A DNA stretch of 64,000 nucleotides. Source: Bacillota bacterium. Lineage in GTDB: Bacteria; Bacillota; Sulfobacillia; JAIMAT01. Under the pieces are notes generated by a model, which was not told the origin of the DNA, searched no databases, and saw nothing but the letters and a program-made list of their open reading frames with translations. The stretch covers positions 86,511 to 150,510 of the forward strand of contig JASBVS010000028.1 in the NCBI GenBank assembly GCA_029960955.1, written 5' to 3'. This document shows, piece by piece, positions 42,878-52,389 of the stretch (its first letter is position 1; each line of letters opens with the position of its first letter). The position numbers and the translations under genes are program-made.

Positions 42878-43405
42878 GTGGAGACCGGATCGGCCGAAGC
42901 CGGCCCTTCCCCGGAAACGTTCGCGATCGGAGCGGAGGAGGTCGCCCGCCTGCTCGAGGCGGCGCGCCAGGTCGCCCGGAACGCCTGGGCGCCGTACTCG
43001 CACTTCCTGGTCGGGGCGGCCGTGCTCGACGACGACGGCCGCCTCTTCGTCGGCTGCAACGTGGAGGTCGCCTCCTACCGCCTGACCACCTGCGCCGAGC
43101 AGGCGGCGGTGGCGGCGGCGGTGGCGGCCGGCGCGCGGCGGATCCGCGCCGTGGCGGTGGTCTCGCCCGGGAGGCCGGAGTGCCTGCCCTGCGGCGCCTG
43201 CCGCCAGACGCTGGCGGAGTTCGCCGGCCCCGGCCTGCCGGTCGTCCTGGAGGGGCCCGGGGACCGCCCGCACCTCATCCGCCTGGAGGAGCTCCTCCCC
43301 CGCGCCTTTCGCCTCGATCCCGCCGCGGTCCCGGCGCCGCGGGAGGCGCCGGCCGCTCCCGCTCCCGGCCTTTCCCGCGACACCGGGGGAGGTGCGCCGC
43401 GGTGA
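42878..43405 (+). CDS. cdd: Cytidine deaminase
   Basis: A 175-residue deaminase. Zinc/catalytic motifs CAEQAAV (Cys and Glu) and PCGACRQ are present, with APYSHFLVGAAVL and CNVEVASY upstream. It converts cytidine or deoxycytidine to uridine forms, supplying the pyrimidine phosphorylase encoded next (four-base overlap). The length exceeds the usual 130-135 because of a short N-terminal extension and a Pro/Ala tail of about 25 residues. GTG 42878 follows GGAGGTGA at six bases. Confidence 0.9.
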   Translation: METGSAEAGPSPETFAIGAEEVARLLEAARQVARNAWAPYSHFLVGAAVLDDDGRLFVGCNVEVASYRLTTCAEQAAVAAAVAAGARRIRAVAVVSPGRPECLPCGACRQTLAEFAGPGLPVVLEGPGDRPHLIRLEELLPRAFRLDPAAVPAPREAPAAPAPGLSRDTGGGAPR

Positions 43406-44724
43406 TCCGGCCCGCCGACTTCATCGAGGAGAAGAAGCGCGGCCGGGAGCACGCGGCCGAGGCCATCGGCCGCTGGGTCGCGGCCTTCATGGCGGGCGAG
43501 GTGAGCGACGCCCAGATGGCCGCCTGGATGATGGCGGTCCTCTGGCGCGGCATGACGCCGGCGGAGACGGCGGCGCTGACCGCGGCCATGGCGGCCTCGG
43601 GCGAGCGGCTCGACCTCTCCTCGCTGCCCGGCCCGCACCTGGACAAGCACAGCACGGGCGGCGTCGGCGACAAGGTGACGCTGGTGGTCGTGCCGCTGCT
43701 CGCCGCCCTCGGCCTGCCGGTGGTCAAGCTCTCCGGCCACGGCCTGGGGCACACCGGCGGGACGCTGGACAAGCTGGAGTCCATCCCCGGTTTCCGCACC
43801 CGCCTGGAGGCGGAGGAGGCGGTGGCCCAGGCGCGGCGGATCGGCCTGGTCGTCGCCGGCCACTCGGAACGGCTGGCGCCGGCCGACGCGCGCATGTACG
43901 CGCTGCGCGACGTGACCGCCACCGTCGACTCCGTCCCGCTGATCACCGCCAGCATCCTCTCCAAGAAGGTGGCCGGCGGCGCCGATGCGGTGGTGATCGA
44001 CGTGAAGGTGGGCTCCGGCGCCTTCATGACCGGCGAGGCCGAGGCGCGCCGGCTGGCCGGGAGCCTCGTGGCGACCGGCGCGCATCTCGGCCTGGCCGTC
44101 CACTGCGTCCTCACCCAGATGGAGCAGCCGCTGGGGCGGACGGTGGGGAACGCCCTCGAGGTCCGCGAGGCGATCGAGGCGCTGCGGGGGAGCGCGGAGC
44201 CGGACCTGCGCGCCTGCAGCGAGGCGCTGGCGGCCGAGGCGCTCCTCATGGCGGGGATGGCGGCGGACGAGGAGGAGGCGCGCGCCCGGGTCGCCGGGGT
44301 CTGGACGAAGGGGGCCGCCCTCGAACGCTTCGCCCGCATGGTGGAGGCGCAGGGAGGCGACCCGCGGGTCGTCGAGGAGCCCGAACGGCTGGAGCTGGCC
44401 CCGGTGCAGGCCGAGCTGCGCGCGCCCGCCGCGGGCTGGCTGGCGCGTCTCGACGCGCGCCTCGTGGGCGAGGCGGTGATGGCGCTGGGCGCCGGACGGC
44501 GCCGGGAGGGCGACGCCGTCGACCACGGCGTCGGCGCGGAGGTCCTGGCCAAGGTGGGCCAGCGGGTGGAGGCCGGCCAGCCGCTCCTCCGCCTGCGGGC
44601 CCGCGACGGCGAAGCCGCCCGGGAGGCGGTGCGGCGGGTGGAGACAGGCGTCCGCGTCGCGCCCGTGCCGGCGCCATCCCTGGCCCCGGTCCTGGGCGTC
44701 GTACGGAATCCGACAGCGAGTTAG
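43402..44724 (+). CDS. Pyrimidine-nucleoside (thymidine) phosphorylase
   Basis: A 440-residue family 2 nucleoside phosphorylase: DKHSTGGVGDKVTL, the substrate motif KLSGHGLGHTGGTLDKLESIPGF, LSKKVAGGADAVVIDVKVG and GAFM. It splits thymidine/uridine/deoxyuridine with phosphate. With the overlapping cdd gene it forms a pyrimidine salvage pair. GTG 43402 has GGGAGGTG seven bases upstream and overlaps the cdd stop. Whether it prefers thymidine alone (DeoA) or several nucleosides (Pdp) cannot be told. Confidence 0.92.
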   Translation: MIRPADFIEEKKRGREHAAEAIGRWVAAFMAGEVSDAQMAAWMMAVLWRGMTPAETAALTAAMAASGERLDLSSLPGPHLDKHSTGGVGDKVTLVVVPLLAALGLPVVKLSGHGLGHTGGTLDKLESIPGFRTRLEAEEAVAQARRIGLVVAGHSERLAPADARMYALRDVTATVDSVPLITASILSKKVAGGADAVVIDVKVGSGAFMTGEAEARRLAGSLVATGAHLGLAVHCVLTQMEQPLGRTVGNALEVREAIEALRGSAEPDLRACSEALAAEALLMAGMAADEEEARARVAGVWTKGAALERFARMVEAQGGDPRVVEEPERLELAPVQAELRAPAAGWLARLDARLVGEAVMALGAGRRREGDAVDHGVGAEVLAKVGQRVEAGQPLLRLRARDGEAAREAVRRVETGVRVAPVPAPSLAPVLGVVRNPTAS

Positions 44725-44835
44725 AATAGAGGGGCGAAAAGCGTAAGAGCGGCACGGCCGGGCGGCGAGCGGTCGCCTGAGCGGGAGGAGCGGGTCGCCG
44801 GGCCGCGCGATTCGGCTCGAGGAGGCCAAGAGGGC

Positions 44836-45324
44836 ATGGTGGAGCTGGACCGGACGGAGCGCGAGATGATCCTTCTCCTGCAGGAAGACGGGCGCATGTC
44901 CTTCGTCGACCTGGCCAAGCGGATCGGCGTGACCGAGGGGACGATCCGGAGGAAGTTCCAGCGCCTGATCCAGGAAGGGATCATCCACATCGCCGCGGTC
45001 GCCGACCCCTTCCAGATCGGTTTCCACACTCCGGCCCTGATCGGAATCAACGTGGAGACGCAGCGCTTCGACGCCGTCGTCAAGGCGCTCTGCGAGATGC
45101 CCAGGGTCCGCTACGTGGCCGCCGCCACCGGCGACTTCGACATCCTGGTCGAGGCCTACTTCGCCTCGAACGAGGAGCTCTCGCGCTTCCTGATCGAGGA
45201 GCTGGCCTCCATCGAAGGGATCGTCGACACCGCCACCTCGCTCGAACTGAAGATCTACAAGCAAAGCTTCACCTGGGGCATCGCCGGCTACCGCCCCGAG
45301 CGGACGCTGGCCGAGAGGACCTAG
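44836..45324 (+). CDS. Lrp/AsnC family transcriptional regulator
   Basis: A 162-residue regulator: N-terminal HTH (LDRTEREMILLLQEDGRMSFVDLAKRIGVTEGTIRRKF, about 4-45) and C-terminal RAM/AsnC ligand domain (GINVETQRFDAVVKALCEMPRVRYVAAATGDFDILVEAYF). Such proteins form octamers that respond to amino acids or other small molecules. Separate from its neighbours by 111 and 151 bases. Target genes are not evident. Confidence 0.88.
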   Translation: MVELDRTEREMILLLQEDGRMSFVDLAKRIGVTEGTIRRKFQRLIQEGIIHIAAVADPFQIGFHTPALIGINVETQRFDAVVKALCEMPRVRYVAAATGDFDILVEAYFASNEELSRFLIEELASIEGIVDTATSLELKIYKQSFTWGIAGYRPERTLAERT

Positions 45325-45475
45325 CGCGGCGCCGTCCGCCAGAAGTTGCGATCCGCCCCCGGCAGGGAACGGGGCGGCGGAAACGAACGGACTCAGCAGC
45401 ATCTGGGGTCGGGGCCGAGGAAGCGCTCGTCCGGGGTCCCGGGGCTCGGCCTCCGATCCGCAGGGGGGCTGAGCC

Positions 45476-47548
45476 ATGACCAGATCGGCGCCTTGCAACC
45501 TGGCCCTCGTCGGCCACTCCGGTTCCGGCAAGACCACCCTGGCGGAGTCCGTTCTGGCGCTGGCAGGGGCGGTGGGCCGGCGGGGGCGCGTGGAGGACGG
45601 CAACGCCACCCTGGACTTCGAGCCGGAGGAAGTCCAGCGGAAGATCTCGCTCTTCACCGGCTTCGCCAGCCTGCGCTGGCGCGACCAGCCGCTCACCCTG
45701 CTCGACGCGCCGGGATACTTCGACTTCGCCGCCGAGATGCTGGCGGCGCTGCACGGGGCCGACGCGGCGCTGCTGGTGATCGACGCCTCGTCCGGTCCGC
45801 AGGTGGGCGGCCTGCAGGCCTGGAGCCGTGCCGGCGAGGCGGGCCTGGCCCGCTTCGTCCTGGTCAACAAGATGGATCGCGAGCACGCCGACTTCGACGG
45901 GGCGCTGGAGCCGCTCCGTCGCCTGGCGGGCTCGCGCCTGGTGCCCCTTGCCCTTCCCGTCGGCGCCGAGGCGGCCTTCCGGGGCGTCCTGGACGTCCTC
46001 GCAGGCAAGGCCTGGGGCCGCGCGGGCGGTCGGCGCGTCGAGATCGAGGCGCCCGCCGACCTGCTGGAGGAGGCCGCCGGCTACCGCCAGCAGCTCCTGG
46101 AACTGGCGGCCGAGCAGGACGAGGCGACGCTGGAGCGGTACCTGGAGCAGGGAGAGCTGGGCCCGGAGGAGCTGGAGCGCGGGCTCGCCGCCGCCGTCCG
46201 CGCCGGCGACCTGGTCCCGGCGCTGGCCCTCTCGGCCACCGGCGACCTGGGCGTGGAGGAGGCGCTCGACCTGATCCTCCGCCTCGCCCCCGCGCCGGAG
46301 GCGCGCTGCCAGGCGCTCCGCGCGACGGGCGCCGGCGGCCGGCCGGTCGCCCTGGACGGCGGCGCGGAGGCGCCGCTCTGCGCCCAGGTGATCAAGACGC
46401 AGACCGACCCCTACGTGGGCCGCCTCTCCGTGCTGCGCGTCTTCCAGGGCACGTTGCGCGCCGACTCGCAGGTGTGGAACAGCAGCCGGGAGGCGCCCGA
46501 GCGGGTGGCGCAGCTCTTCCTGATGAAGGGCAAGGAGCAGCAGGCGGTGGCGGCGGCGGGGCCGGGCAGCGTCGTGGCCGTCGCCAAGCTGGCCGTCACC
46601 CAGACCGGGGAGACGCTGAGCACGGCGGAGGCGCGCCTGCGCCTGCCGCCGCCGCCGGTGCCCGAGCCGGTCTTCACGGTGGCGGTGCAGCCGAAGGCGC
46701 GCGGCGACGAGGAGAAGGTGAGCGCGGGGCTGGCGCGCCTGGTCGAGGAGGATCCCTCGCTGCGCGTGCAGAGGAACAACGAGACCCACCAGTTGCTCGT
46801 CTCCGGCCTGGGAGACGTCCACCTGGAGGTGCTGCGCGACCGGCTCCGCCGGAAGTTCCAGGTGGAGGTGGAGCTGGTCGAGCCGAAGGTCGCCTTCCGC
46901 GAGACGATCCGCAGGCACGCCCGCGCGGAGGGGAAGCACAAGAAGCAGACGGGCGGCCACGGGCAGTACGGGCACGTCTTCCTGCAGCTGGATCCGTTGG
47001 CCGAGGCCGAATTCGAGTTCGTCGACAAGATCTTCGGCGGCGCCGTGCCGCGCCAGTACATCCCCGCGGTGGAGAAGGGCGTCCGCGAGACGATGGCCGA
47101 GGGGGTGCTGGCGGGCTACCCCGTCACCCACGTGCGCGTGACGCTCGACGACGGCTCCTACCACCCCGTCGACTCCTCGGAGATGGCCTTCAAGATCGCG
47201 GCCTCGCTGGCCTTCAAGAAGGCCTTCCACGAGGCCGACCCGGTCCTGCTCGAGCCCATCGACGAGGTGACCGTCGTCGTCCCCGAGGAGTACCTGGGCG
47301 ACGTCCTGGGCGACCTCAACCGGCGTCGGGGCCGCGTCCTCGGCATGGAGCGGGACGGGGAGCAGCAGGTGGTCCACGCCGAGGTGCCCGAGACCGAGAT
47401 GCTCCGCTACGCGGTCGACCTCCGCTCCATGACCCGCGGGTGGGGCCGCTTCCACCAGAGCTTCGCCCGCTACGAGGAGATGCCGCAGCCCATCGCCCAG
47501 CAGGTGATCGAGCGGAGCCGCCAGCTGAGCGGCGTGGGCGCGGAGTGA
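45476..47548 (+). CDS. Elongation factor G-like protein (EF-G2/FusA2 type)
   Basis: A 690-residue translational GTPase with all five EF-G domains. G1 reads GHSGSGKTT rather than the AHIDAGKTT of canonical EF-G; G3 is DAPGY and G4 NKMD. Domain IV contains HKKQTGGHGQYGHV, and the C-terminus DLRSMTRGWGRFHQSFARYEEMP. These variants are typical of the EF-G-like FusA2 group, whose role differs from standard translocation and is poorly known. ATG 45476 is preceded by a G-rich run; the gap 45325-45475 has nothing recognisable. A GC hairpin follows. Confidence 0.87.
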   Translation: MTRSAPCNLALVGHSGSGKTTLAESVLALAGAVGRRGRVEDGNATLDFEPEEVQRKISLFTGFASLRWRDQPLTLLDAPGYFDFAAEMLAALHGADAALLVIDASSGPQVGGLQAWSRAGEAGLARFVLVNKMDREHADFDGALEPLRRLAGSRLVPLALPVGAEAAFRGVLDVLAGKAWGRAGGRRVEIEAPADLLEEAAGYRQQLLELAAEQDEATLERYLEQGELGPEELERGLAAAVRAGDLVPALALSATGDLGVEEALDLILRLAPAPEARCQALRATGAGGRPVALDGGAEAPLCAQVIKTQTDPYVGRLSVLRVFQGTLRADSQVWNSSREAPERVAQLFLMKGKEQQAVAAAGPGSVVAVAKLAVTQTGETLSTAEARLRLPPPPVPEPVFTVAVQPKARGDEEKVSAGLARLVEEDPSLRVQRNNETHQLLVSGLGDVHLEVLRDRLRRKFQVEVELVEPKVAFRETIRRHARAEGKHKKQTGGHGQYGHVFLQLDPLAEAEFEFVDKIFGGAVPRQYIPAVEKGVRETMAEGVLAGYPVTHVRVTLDDGSYHPVDSSEMAFKIAASLAFKKAFHEADPVLLEPIDEVTVVVPEEYLGDVLGDLNRRRGRVLGMERDGEQQVVHAEVPETEMLRYAVDLRSMTRGWGRFHQSFARYEEMPQPIAQQVIERSRQLSGVGAE

Positions 47549-47609
47549 CGCCCCCCCGCCGGGCGCGGGGGGCGGGTGGAGGAGACGGGCGCGGGCGCGA
47601 GGGCGAGGC

Positions 47610-47636
47610 GGGGGCGCCGCGGGGGGCGGCGCCCCC
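47610..47636 (+). terminator. GC hairpin between the EF-G-like gene and ctsR
   Basis: Perfect 11-base stem GGGGGCGCCGC/GCGGCGCCCCC with a GGGGG loop. Only TTG follows instead of a T-run, so factor-independent termination is uncertain. The ctsR -35 box starts five bases later. Confidence 0.45.
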
Positions 47637-47640
47637 GGCG

Positions 47641-47669
47641 TTGTCCGGGGGAGGCCTCCTTCCTATAAT
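47641..47669 (+). promoter_or_regulatory. Sigma-A promoter of the ctsR-mcsA-mcsB-clpC operon
   Basis: TTGTCC at 47641-47646, 17-base spacer, TATAAT at 47664-47669, 57 bases before GTG 47727. Confidence 0.75.
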
Positions 47670-47692
47670 GGTCAAAGACAGGCAAGGTCAAG
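47670..47692 (+). promoter_or_regulatory. Probable CtsR operator (degenerate)
   Basis: GGTCAAA at 47670-47676 and GGTCAAG at 47686-47692 match the CtsR heptad (A/G)GTCAAA. The heptads are 16 bases apart rather than the usual 10; a poor copy, AGGCAAG, sits at the 10-base position (47680). The site abuts the -10 box, where CtsR binding would block its own operon, as known in Bacillus. Confidence 0.55.
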
Positions 47693-47726
47693 CAACAACG
47701 CGCCCGGCACGAAAGGAAGGGTAGGC

Positions 47727-48203
47727 GTGCGAACGCTGGCGGATCTGATCGAAGCCTTCCTCCGCGAGCGCCTCGAGGAGGCGGAGAGCCTGGAGATCCG
47801 GCGCGTCGAGCTGAGCGAGCGCTTCGGCTGCGCGCCGTCGCAGGTCAACTACGTGCTCGAGACGCGTTTCCGCCCGGAGCTGGGCTTCCTCGTGGAGAGC
47901 CGGCGGGGCGGCGGCGGCTACATCCGCATCCGCAAGCTGCCGCCGGCGGGCGCGGGCCAGCGCCTCCTGCAGGAGGCGGCCGCCATCGGCGAGCGGATCT
48001 CGCAGGACCAGGCGGTCCGCCTCATCCAGCGCCTGCGCGCGCAGGGGCTGCTCGGCGAGCGGGAGGCGCTCCTCCTCTCCGTGGCGGTCGACCGCTCGGT
48101 GCTGGCCGTCGAGCTGCCCTGGCGGGACCGGATCCGGGCGCGCCTCCTGGCCGCCATGCTGGGCGTCCTCGGCCGTGTGGCGGGGGAGGGGGCTGCACTA
48201 TAA
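47727..48203 (+). CDS. ctsR: Heat-shock repressor CtsR
   Basis: A 158-residue CtsR: N-terminal HTH (LSERFGCAPSQVNYVLETRF) with the adjoining Gly-rich wing VESRRGGGGYIRI that reads the operator, and a C-terminal dimer/McsB-responsive domain (LLGEREALLLSVAVDRSVLAVELPWRDRIRARLL). It represses clp genes until heat inactivates it. First gene of the ctsR-mcsA-mcsB-clpC operon; GTG 47727 follows AAAGGAAGG. A heptad repeat lies in its own promoter. Confidence 0.95.
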   Translation: MRTLADLIEAFLRERLEEAESLEIRRVELSERFGCAPSQVNYVLETRFRPELGFLVESRRGGGGYIRIRKLPPAGAGQRLLQEAAAIGERISQDQAVRLIQRLRAQGLLGEREALLLSVAVDRSVLAVELPWRDRIRARLLAAMLGVLGRVAGEGAAL

Positions 48204-48225
48204 TCAACCAGCCGGAGGTGGTCGC

Positions 48226-48798
48226 ATGCTCTGCCAGCGCTGTGGCGAGCGGTCGGCCACGGTCCATGTGACGCGGATCGTCAACGGGGTGAAGACCGAG
48301 CTCCACCTCTGCCACGCCTGCGCGGAGGCGAGCGAGGTCGGCCTCTTCGCGCAGTCGCCTTTCTCCATTCATAACCTGCTGGGCGGGCTCCTCCACCCGC
48401 CGGCGGGCGGCGGCCGTCCGCAGGCGGAGCTGCGCTGCCCGGCCTGCGGGACGACCTACGAGGAGTTCGCGCGCACCAGCTTCCTGGGGTGCGAGGAATG
48501 CTATACCGCCTTCGCCCCCCAGCTGGAGCCGCTCCTGCGGCGCATCCAGGGGGCGGACCGGCACCGGGGGAAGCGCCCGGCGGCTCCCGGGGCCCGGGGC
48601 CGGACGACCGCGAGCCGTCCGGCGGATGGCGCCGCCGCGGCGCGAGCGGAGAGACCGGGCGCCGGAGAGCGGCTGGCGGAGCTGCGCCGGCAGCTGGACG
48701 AGGCGGTCCGGCAGGAGGAGTACGAGCGCGCAGCCCGGCTGCGCGACGCGATCAAGGCGCTGGAAGCGGAGACGCGGGCGGGGAAGGGGGCGGGCTGA
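48226..48798 (+). CDS. mcsA: McsA, zinc-binding activator of McsB
   Basis: A 190-residue protein: two zinc-binding modules with CxxC pairs (CQRC, CHAC, then CPAC, CEEC), an Arg/Ala-rich spacer that is longer than usual, and a C-terminal UVR motif ([31 protein letters not shown]). McsA binds McsB and stimulates its arginine kinase. ATG 48226 with GGAGGTGG upstream is preferred to the longer in-frame GTG at 48175, which lies inside ctsR. Its stop shares a base with the mcsB start (TGATG). Confidence 0.93.
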   Translation: MLCQRCGERSATVHVTRIVNGVKTELHLCHACAEASEVGLFAQSPFSIHNLLGGLLHPPAGGGRPQAELRCPACGTTYEEFARTSFLGCEECYTAFAPQLEPLLRRIQGADRHRGKRPAAPGARGRTTASRPADGAAAARAERPGAGERLAELRRQLDEAVRQEEYERAARLRDAIKALEAETRAGKGAG

Positions 48799-49880
48799 TG
48801 TCGCTGGAGCGGCTCTTGCGGAGCGAGGGCGGGGCGTGGCTGACCGCTTCGGGACCCGCGGCGGACGTGGTCGTCTCCAGCCGCATCCGCCTGGCGCGGA
48901 ACCTCCGCCGCCACCCCTTCCCGCCCAGGCTGACGCCGGCGGAGGCGCGGCGCGTCGTCGAGGAGGTGCGCGCGGCGCTGGGGACGCTTCGCCTGGGCCC
49001 CTCGGGCCCGCTGGAGCTGGTGGAGCTGCAGGCGCTGGAGCCGCTGGAGCGGCAGGTGCTGGTGGAGAGGCACCTGGTCAGCCCGCAGCACGCGGCCAGC
49101 GAGCTCCCCGCCGCCGTCGCCGTCGACGAGACGGAGAGCGTCAGCCTGATGGTCAACGAGGAGGAGCACCTGCGCCTGCAGGCGCTCGCCCCGGGCCTCC
49201 AGCTGCACGCGGCCTGGGAGGAGGCCGACCGCCTGGACGACGGGCTCGCGGAGCGGCTCGACTTCGCCTACGACGAGCGGCTGGGGTACCTGACCACCTG
49301 CCCGACCAACACGGGCACCGGCATGCGCGCCTCGGCGATGATGCACCTGCCGGCCCTGGTACACTCGAATCAGGCGGGCGAACTGGTGAGCACCCTGGCC
49401 CGCGTCGGCGTCGTGGTCCGCGGGATCTACGGCGAAGGAAGCAAGGCGCACGGCAACCTGTTCCAGGTCTCCAACCAGATCACCCTCGGGCGCTCCGAGT
49501 CCGAGATCGTCGAGAGCCTGGAGGCGGTGGTGCGGCAGCTGGTGGAACGCGAGCGCGGCGCCCGCGAGCTCCTCTACCGGGAGCACCGGACCGAGCTTCA
49601 GGACCGGGTGGGGCGGGCCTACGGGATCCTCACCCACGCCTACGCCATCTCCTCCGAGGAGGCGCTGGCGCTGCTCTCGACGCTCCGCCTGGGGGTCGAC
49701 CTGCAGCTGGTCCCGCAGGTGCGACCGGAGGTCTGCAACGAGCTGATGATGGCGGTCGGCGCGGCCAGCGTCCAGTACCGGGAGGGACGGCTGCTGGAGC
49801 CGGCCGAGCGCGACGTCCGCCGAGCCGCGATGATCCGGGAGCGACTGGCTTCGCGGCAGGCCCCAAGGGGGGAAGCCTGA
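48798..49880 (+). CDS. mcsB: Protein-arginine kinase McsB
   Basis: A 360-residue phosphagen-kinase-fold enzyme. [18 protein letters not shown] is the nucleotide-binding opening, and [12 protein letters not shown] contains the conserved active-site Cys; the loops [10 protein letters not shown] and [16 protein letters not shown] are typical of McsB. It phosphorylates arginine residues, marking proteins (and CtsR) for ClpCP. TGATG overlaps couple it to mcsA and clpC on each side. Confidence 0.95.
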   Translation: MSLERLLRSEGGAWLTASGPAADVVVSSRIRLARNLRRHPFPPRLTPAEARRVVEEVRAALGTLRLGPSGPLELVELQALEPLERQVLVERHLVSPQHAASELPAAVAVDETESVSLMVNEEEHLRLQALAPGLQLHAAWEEADRLDDGLAERLDFAYDERLGYLTTCPTNTGTGMRASAMMHLPALVHSNQAGELVSTLARVGVVVRGIYGEGSKAHGNLFQVSNQITLGRSESEIVESLEAVVRQLVERERGARELLYREHRTELQDRVGRAYGILTHAYAISSEEALALLSTLRLGVDLQLVPQVRPEVCNELMMAVGAASVQYREGRLLEPAERDVRRAAMIRERLASRQAPRGEA

Positions 49881-52360
49881 TGTTCGGACGATACTCGGAG
49901 CGCGCCCAGCGAGTCATCCTCCTCGCCCAGGAGGAGGCGCGCCGCCTCGGTTACAACTACGTGGGCACCGAGCACCTCCTGCTGGGCCTCATCCGCGAGG
50001 GCACCGGGGTGGCGGCGCGCGCTCTGCAGAACATGGGCGTCGACCTGGACCAGGTCCGCGCCGAGGTGGAGAAGATCATCGGCCGCGGCAACGGTCCCGT
50101 GGGCGGCGAGATCGGCTACACGCCGCGCGCCAAGAAGGTGGTCATGGAGCTGGCCATCGAGGAGGCCCGGCTCCTGGGCCACAACTACGTGGGCACCGAG
50201 CACCTCCTCCTGGGGCTGATCCGGGAGGGGGAGGGCGTCGCCGCGCGCGTCCTCGAGAACATGGGGGTCGACCTGGAGAAGACCCGCCGCGAGGTGATCC
50301 GCCTCCTCGGCGGGAGCGCCCCGGCCCAGCCGCCGACGGCGGCCCGGCCGGCACCGGGCCGGCGGACCAGCCGTTCCAACACGCCGGTGCTGGACAACTT
50401 CGGCCGCGATCTGACCCAGCTGGCGGAGGAAGGGAAGCTGGACCCGGTGATCGGCCGGGAGAAGGAGATCGAGCGCGTCATCCAGATCCTCTCCCGCCGG
50501 ACCAAGAACAACCCGGTGCTGATCGGCGAACCCGGCGTGGGCAAGACGGCCATCGTCGAGGGGCTGGCGCAGCGGATCACCGAGGGCAACGTGCCGGAGC
50601 TCCTGAAGGAGCGGCGCGTGGTCACCCTGGACATGGGCGCCCTGGTCGCCGGCTCCAAGTACCGCGGCGAGTTCGAGGACCGGCTCAAGAAGGTGATGGA
50701 CGAGATCCGGCGCGCCTCCAACGTCATCCTCTTCATCGACGAGCTGCACACCATCATCGGCGCCGGCGCGGCGGAGGGCGCCATCGACGCCTCCAACATC
50801 CTGAAGCCGGCGCTGGCCAGGGGTGAGCTGCAGACCATCGGCGCCACCACCATCGACGAGTACCGGAAGCACATCGAGAAGGACGCGGCGCTGGAGCGCC
50901 GCTTCCAGCCGGTGATGGTGGAGGAGCCCTCCGTGGACGAGACCATCGCCATCCTCAAGGGGTTGCGCGACCGGTATGAGGCGCACCACCGGGTGGTGAT
51001 CACCGACGATGCCATCGTCGCGGCGGCACGGCTGAGCGACCGGTACGTCTCCGACCGCTTCCTGCCGGACAAGGCGATCGACCTGATCGACGAGGCCGCC
51101 TCCCGCGTCCGGCTGCGCGCCTTCGTCGAGCCGCCCGAGCTCAAAGAGATGGAAGAGCGGCTGAACGAGATCCAGAAGGAGAAGGAGGAGGCCGTCCAGA
51201 GCCAGGAGTTCGAGAAGGCGGCCAACCTGCGCGACCAGGAGCAGAAGCTCCAGCAGGAGATCGAGAAGCGGCGCGAGGTCTGGCACCAGAACCAGGTGAC
51301 CGAACGGCTGCTGGTGACCGAGGACGACGTCTCCCAGGTGGTCTCCAGCTGGACAGGGATTCCCGTCCAGCGCCTGGCGCTGGAGGAGTCGGAGCGGCTC
51401 CTCCACCTGGAGGAGATCCTCCACGCCCGCGTCATCGGCCAGGACGAGGCGGTCTCCGCCGTGGCCCGCGCCATCCGCCGGGCGCGCGCCGGCCTGAAGG
51501 ACCCGCGCCGGCCCATCGGTTCGTTCATCTTCCTGGGGCCGACCGGGGTCGGCAAGACCGAGCTGGCCAAGGCGCTGGCGGACGCGCTCTTCGGCGACGA
51601 GGACGCCATGGTGGCCATCGACATGTCGGAGTACCAGGAGCGGCACACCGTCTCCCGGCTGGTGGGCGCCCCGCCGGGCTACGTCGGCTACGAGGAGGGT
51701 GGCCAGCTGACGGAGGCGGTCCGGCGCCGGCCGTACTCGGTGGTGCTTCTGGACGAGATCGAGAAGGCGCACCCCGAGGTCTTCAACGTCCTCCTCCAGG
51801 TCTTCGAGGAGGGCCGGCTGACCGAGGCGAAGGGGCGCCACGTCGACTTCCGCAACACGGTGGTCATCCTCACGTCCAACGTCGGCCAGGACATCCTCCG
51901 GCGCCAGGCGGCGCTGGGCTTCCGGCCCAACGAGGACGAGGAGTACGGCTACAAGCAGATGCGCGACCGCATCCTGGACGAGGTGAGGAAGACCTTCCGG
52001 CCCGAGTTCCTCAACCGGATCGACGACATCATCGTCTTCCACCCGCTCAACCGGGAGAACATCCGCAGGATCGTCGACCTGATGCTGAAGCAGGTGGAGG
52101 GCCGCTTGAAGGAGCTGGGGCTGACACTCGAGGTGAGCGAGCGGGCCAAGGAGATCCTGGTCGACGAGGGCTACAACCCCGAGTTCGGCGCGCGCCCGCT
52201 GCGCCGCGCCATCACGCGGCTGGTGGAGGACCCGCTCTCCGAGGAGATCATCGCGGGCAAGTTCGCCGGCGGCGACGAGGTCCTCGTGGACGCCGACCCG
52301 GACGGCAAGCTCGTCTTCGAGCGGAAGCGCGAGCCGGTCTCCACGGAGTCGCCGGCCTGA
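49880..52360 (+). CDS. clpC: ATP-dependent Clp protease ATPase subunit ClpC
   Basis: An 826-residue class I Clp unfoldase. Two Clp_N repeats (about 1-75 and 80-150, each with [16 protein letters not shown]), first AAA module with GEPGVGKT (216-223) and the UVR-containing middle domain ([24 protein letters not shown]) that is characteristic of ClpC, second AAA module with GPTGVGKTE (553-561) and a ClpP-loop region. It delivers arginine-phosphorylated or adaptor-bound proteins to ClpP. Starts at ATG overlapping the mcsB stop. Confidence 0.96.
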   Translation: MFGRYSERAQRVILLAQEEARRLGYNYVGTEHLLLGLIREGTGVAARALQNMGVDLDQVRAEVEKIIGRGNGPVGGEIGYTPRAKKVVMELAIEEARLLGHNYVGTEHLLLGLIREGEGVAARVLENMGVDLEKTRREVIRLLGGSAPAQPPTAARPAPGRRTSRSNTPVLDNFGRDLTQLAEEGKLDPVIGREKEIERVIQILSRRTKNNPVLIGEPGVGKTAIVEGLAQRITEGNVPELLKERRVVTLDMGALVAGSKYRGEFEDRLKKVMDEIRRASNVILFIDELHTIIGAGAAEGAIDASNILKPALARGELQTIGATTIDEYRKHIEKDAALERRFQPVMVEEPSVDETIAILKGLRDRYEAHHRVVITDDAIVAAARLSDRYVSDRFLPDKAIDLIDEAASRVRLRAFVEPPELKEMEERLNEIQKEKEEAVQSQEFEKAANLRDQEQKLQQEIEKRREVWHQNQVTERLLVTEDDVSQVVSSWTGIPVQRLALEESERLLHLEEILHARVIGQDEAVSAVARAIRRARAGLKDPRRPIGSFIFLGPTGVGKTELAKALADALFGDEDAMVAIDMSEYQERHTVSRLVGAPPGYVGYEEGGQLTEAVRRRPYSVVLLDEIEKAHPEVFNVLLQVFEEGRLTEAKGRHVDFRNTVVILTSNVGQDILRRQAALGFRPNEDEEYGYKQMRDRILDEVRKTFRPEFLNRIDDIIVFHPLNRENIRRIVDLMLKQVEGRLKELGLTLEVSERAKEILVDEGYNPEFGARPLRRAITRLVEDPLSEEIIAGKFAGGDEVLVDADPDGKLVFERKREPVSTESPA

Positions 52361-52389
52361 GCGACGCCGGCCGGAGGAGGTCGGGGCGG

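Noticed and set aside
48199..48204. Perfect TATAAT at the end of ctsR as a promoter for mcsA
   Set aside because: The sequence 16-18 bases upstream (TGTGGC) is no -35, and the box includes the ctsR stop codon; the operon promoter at 47641 is sufficient.
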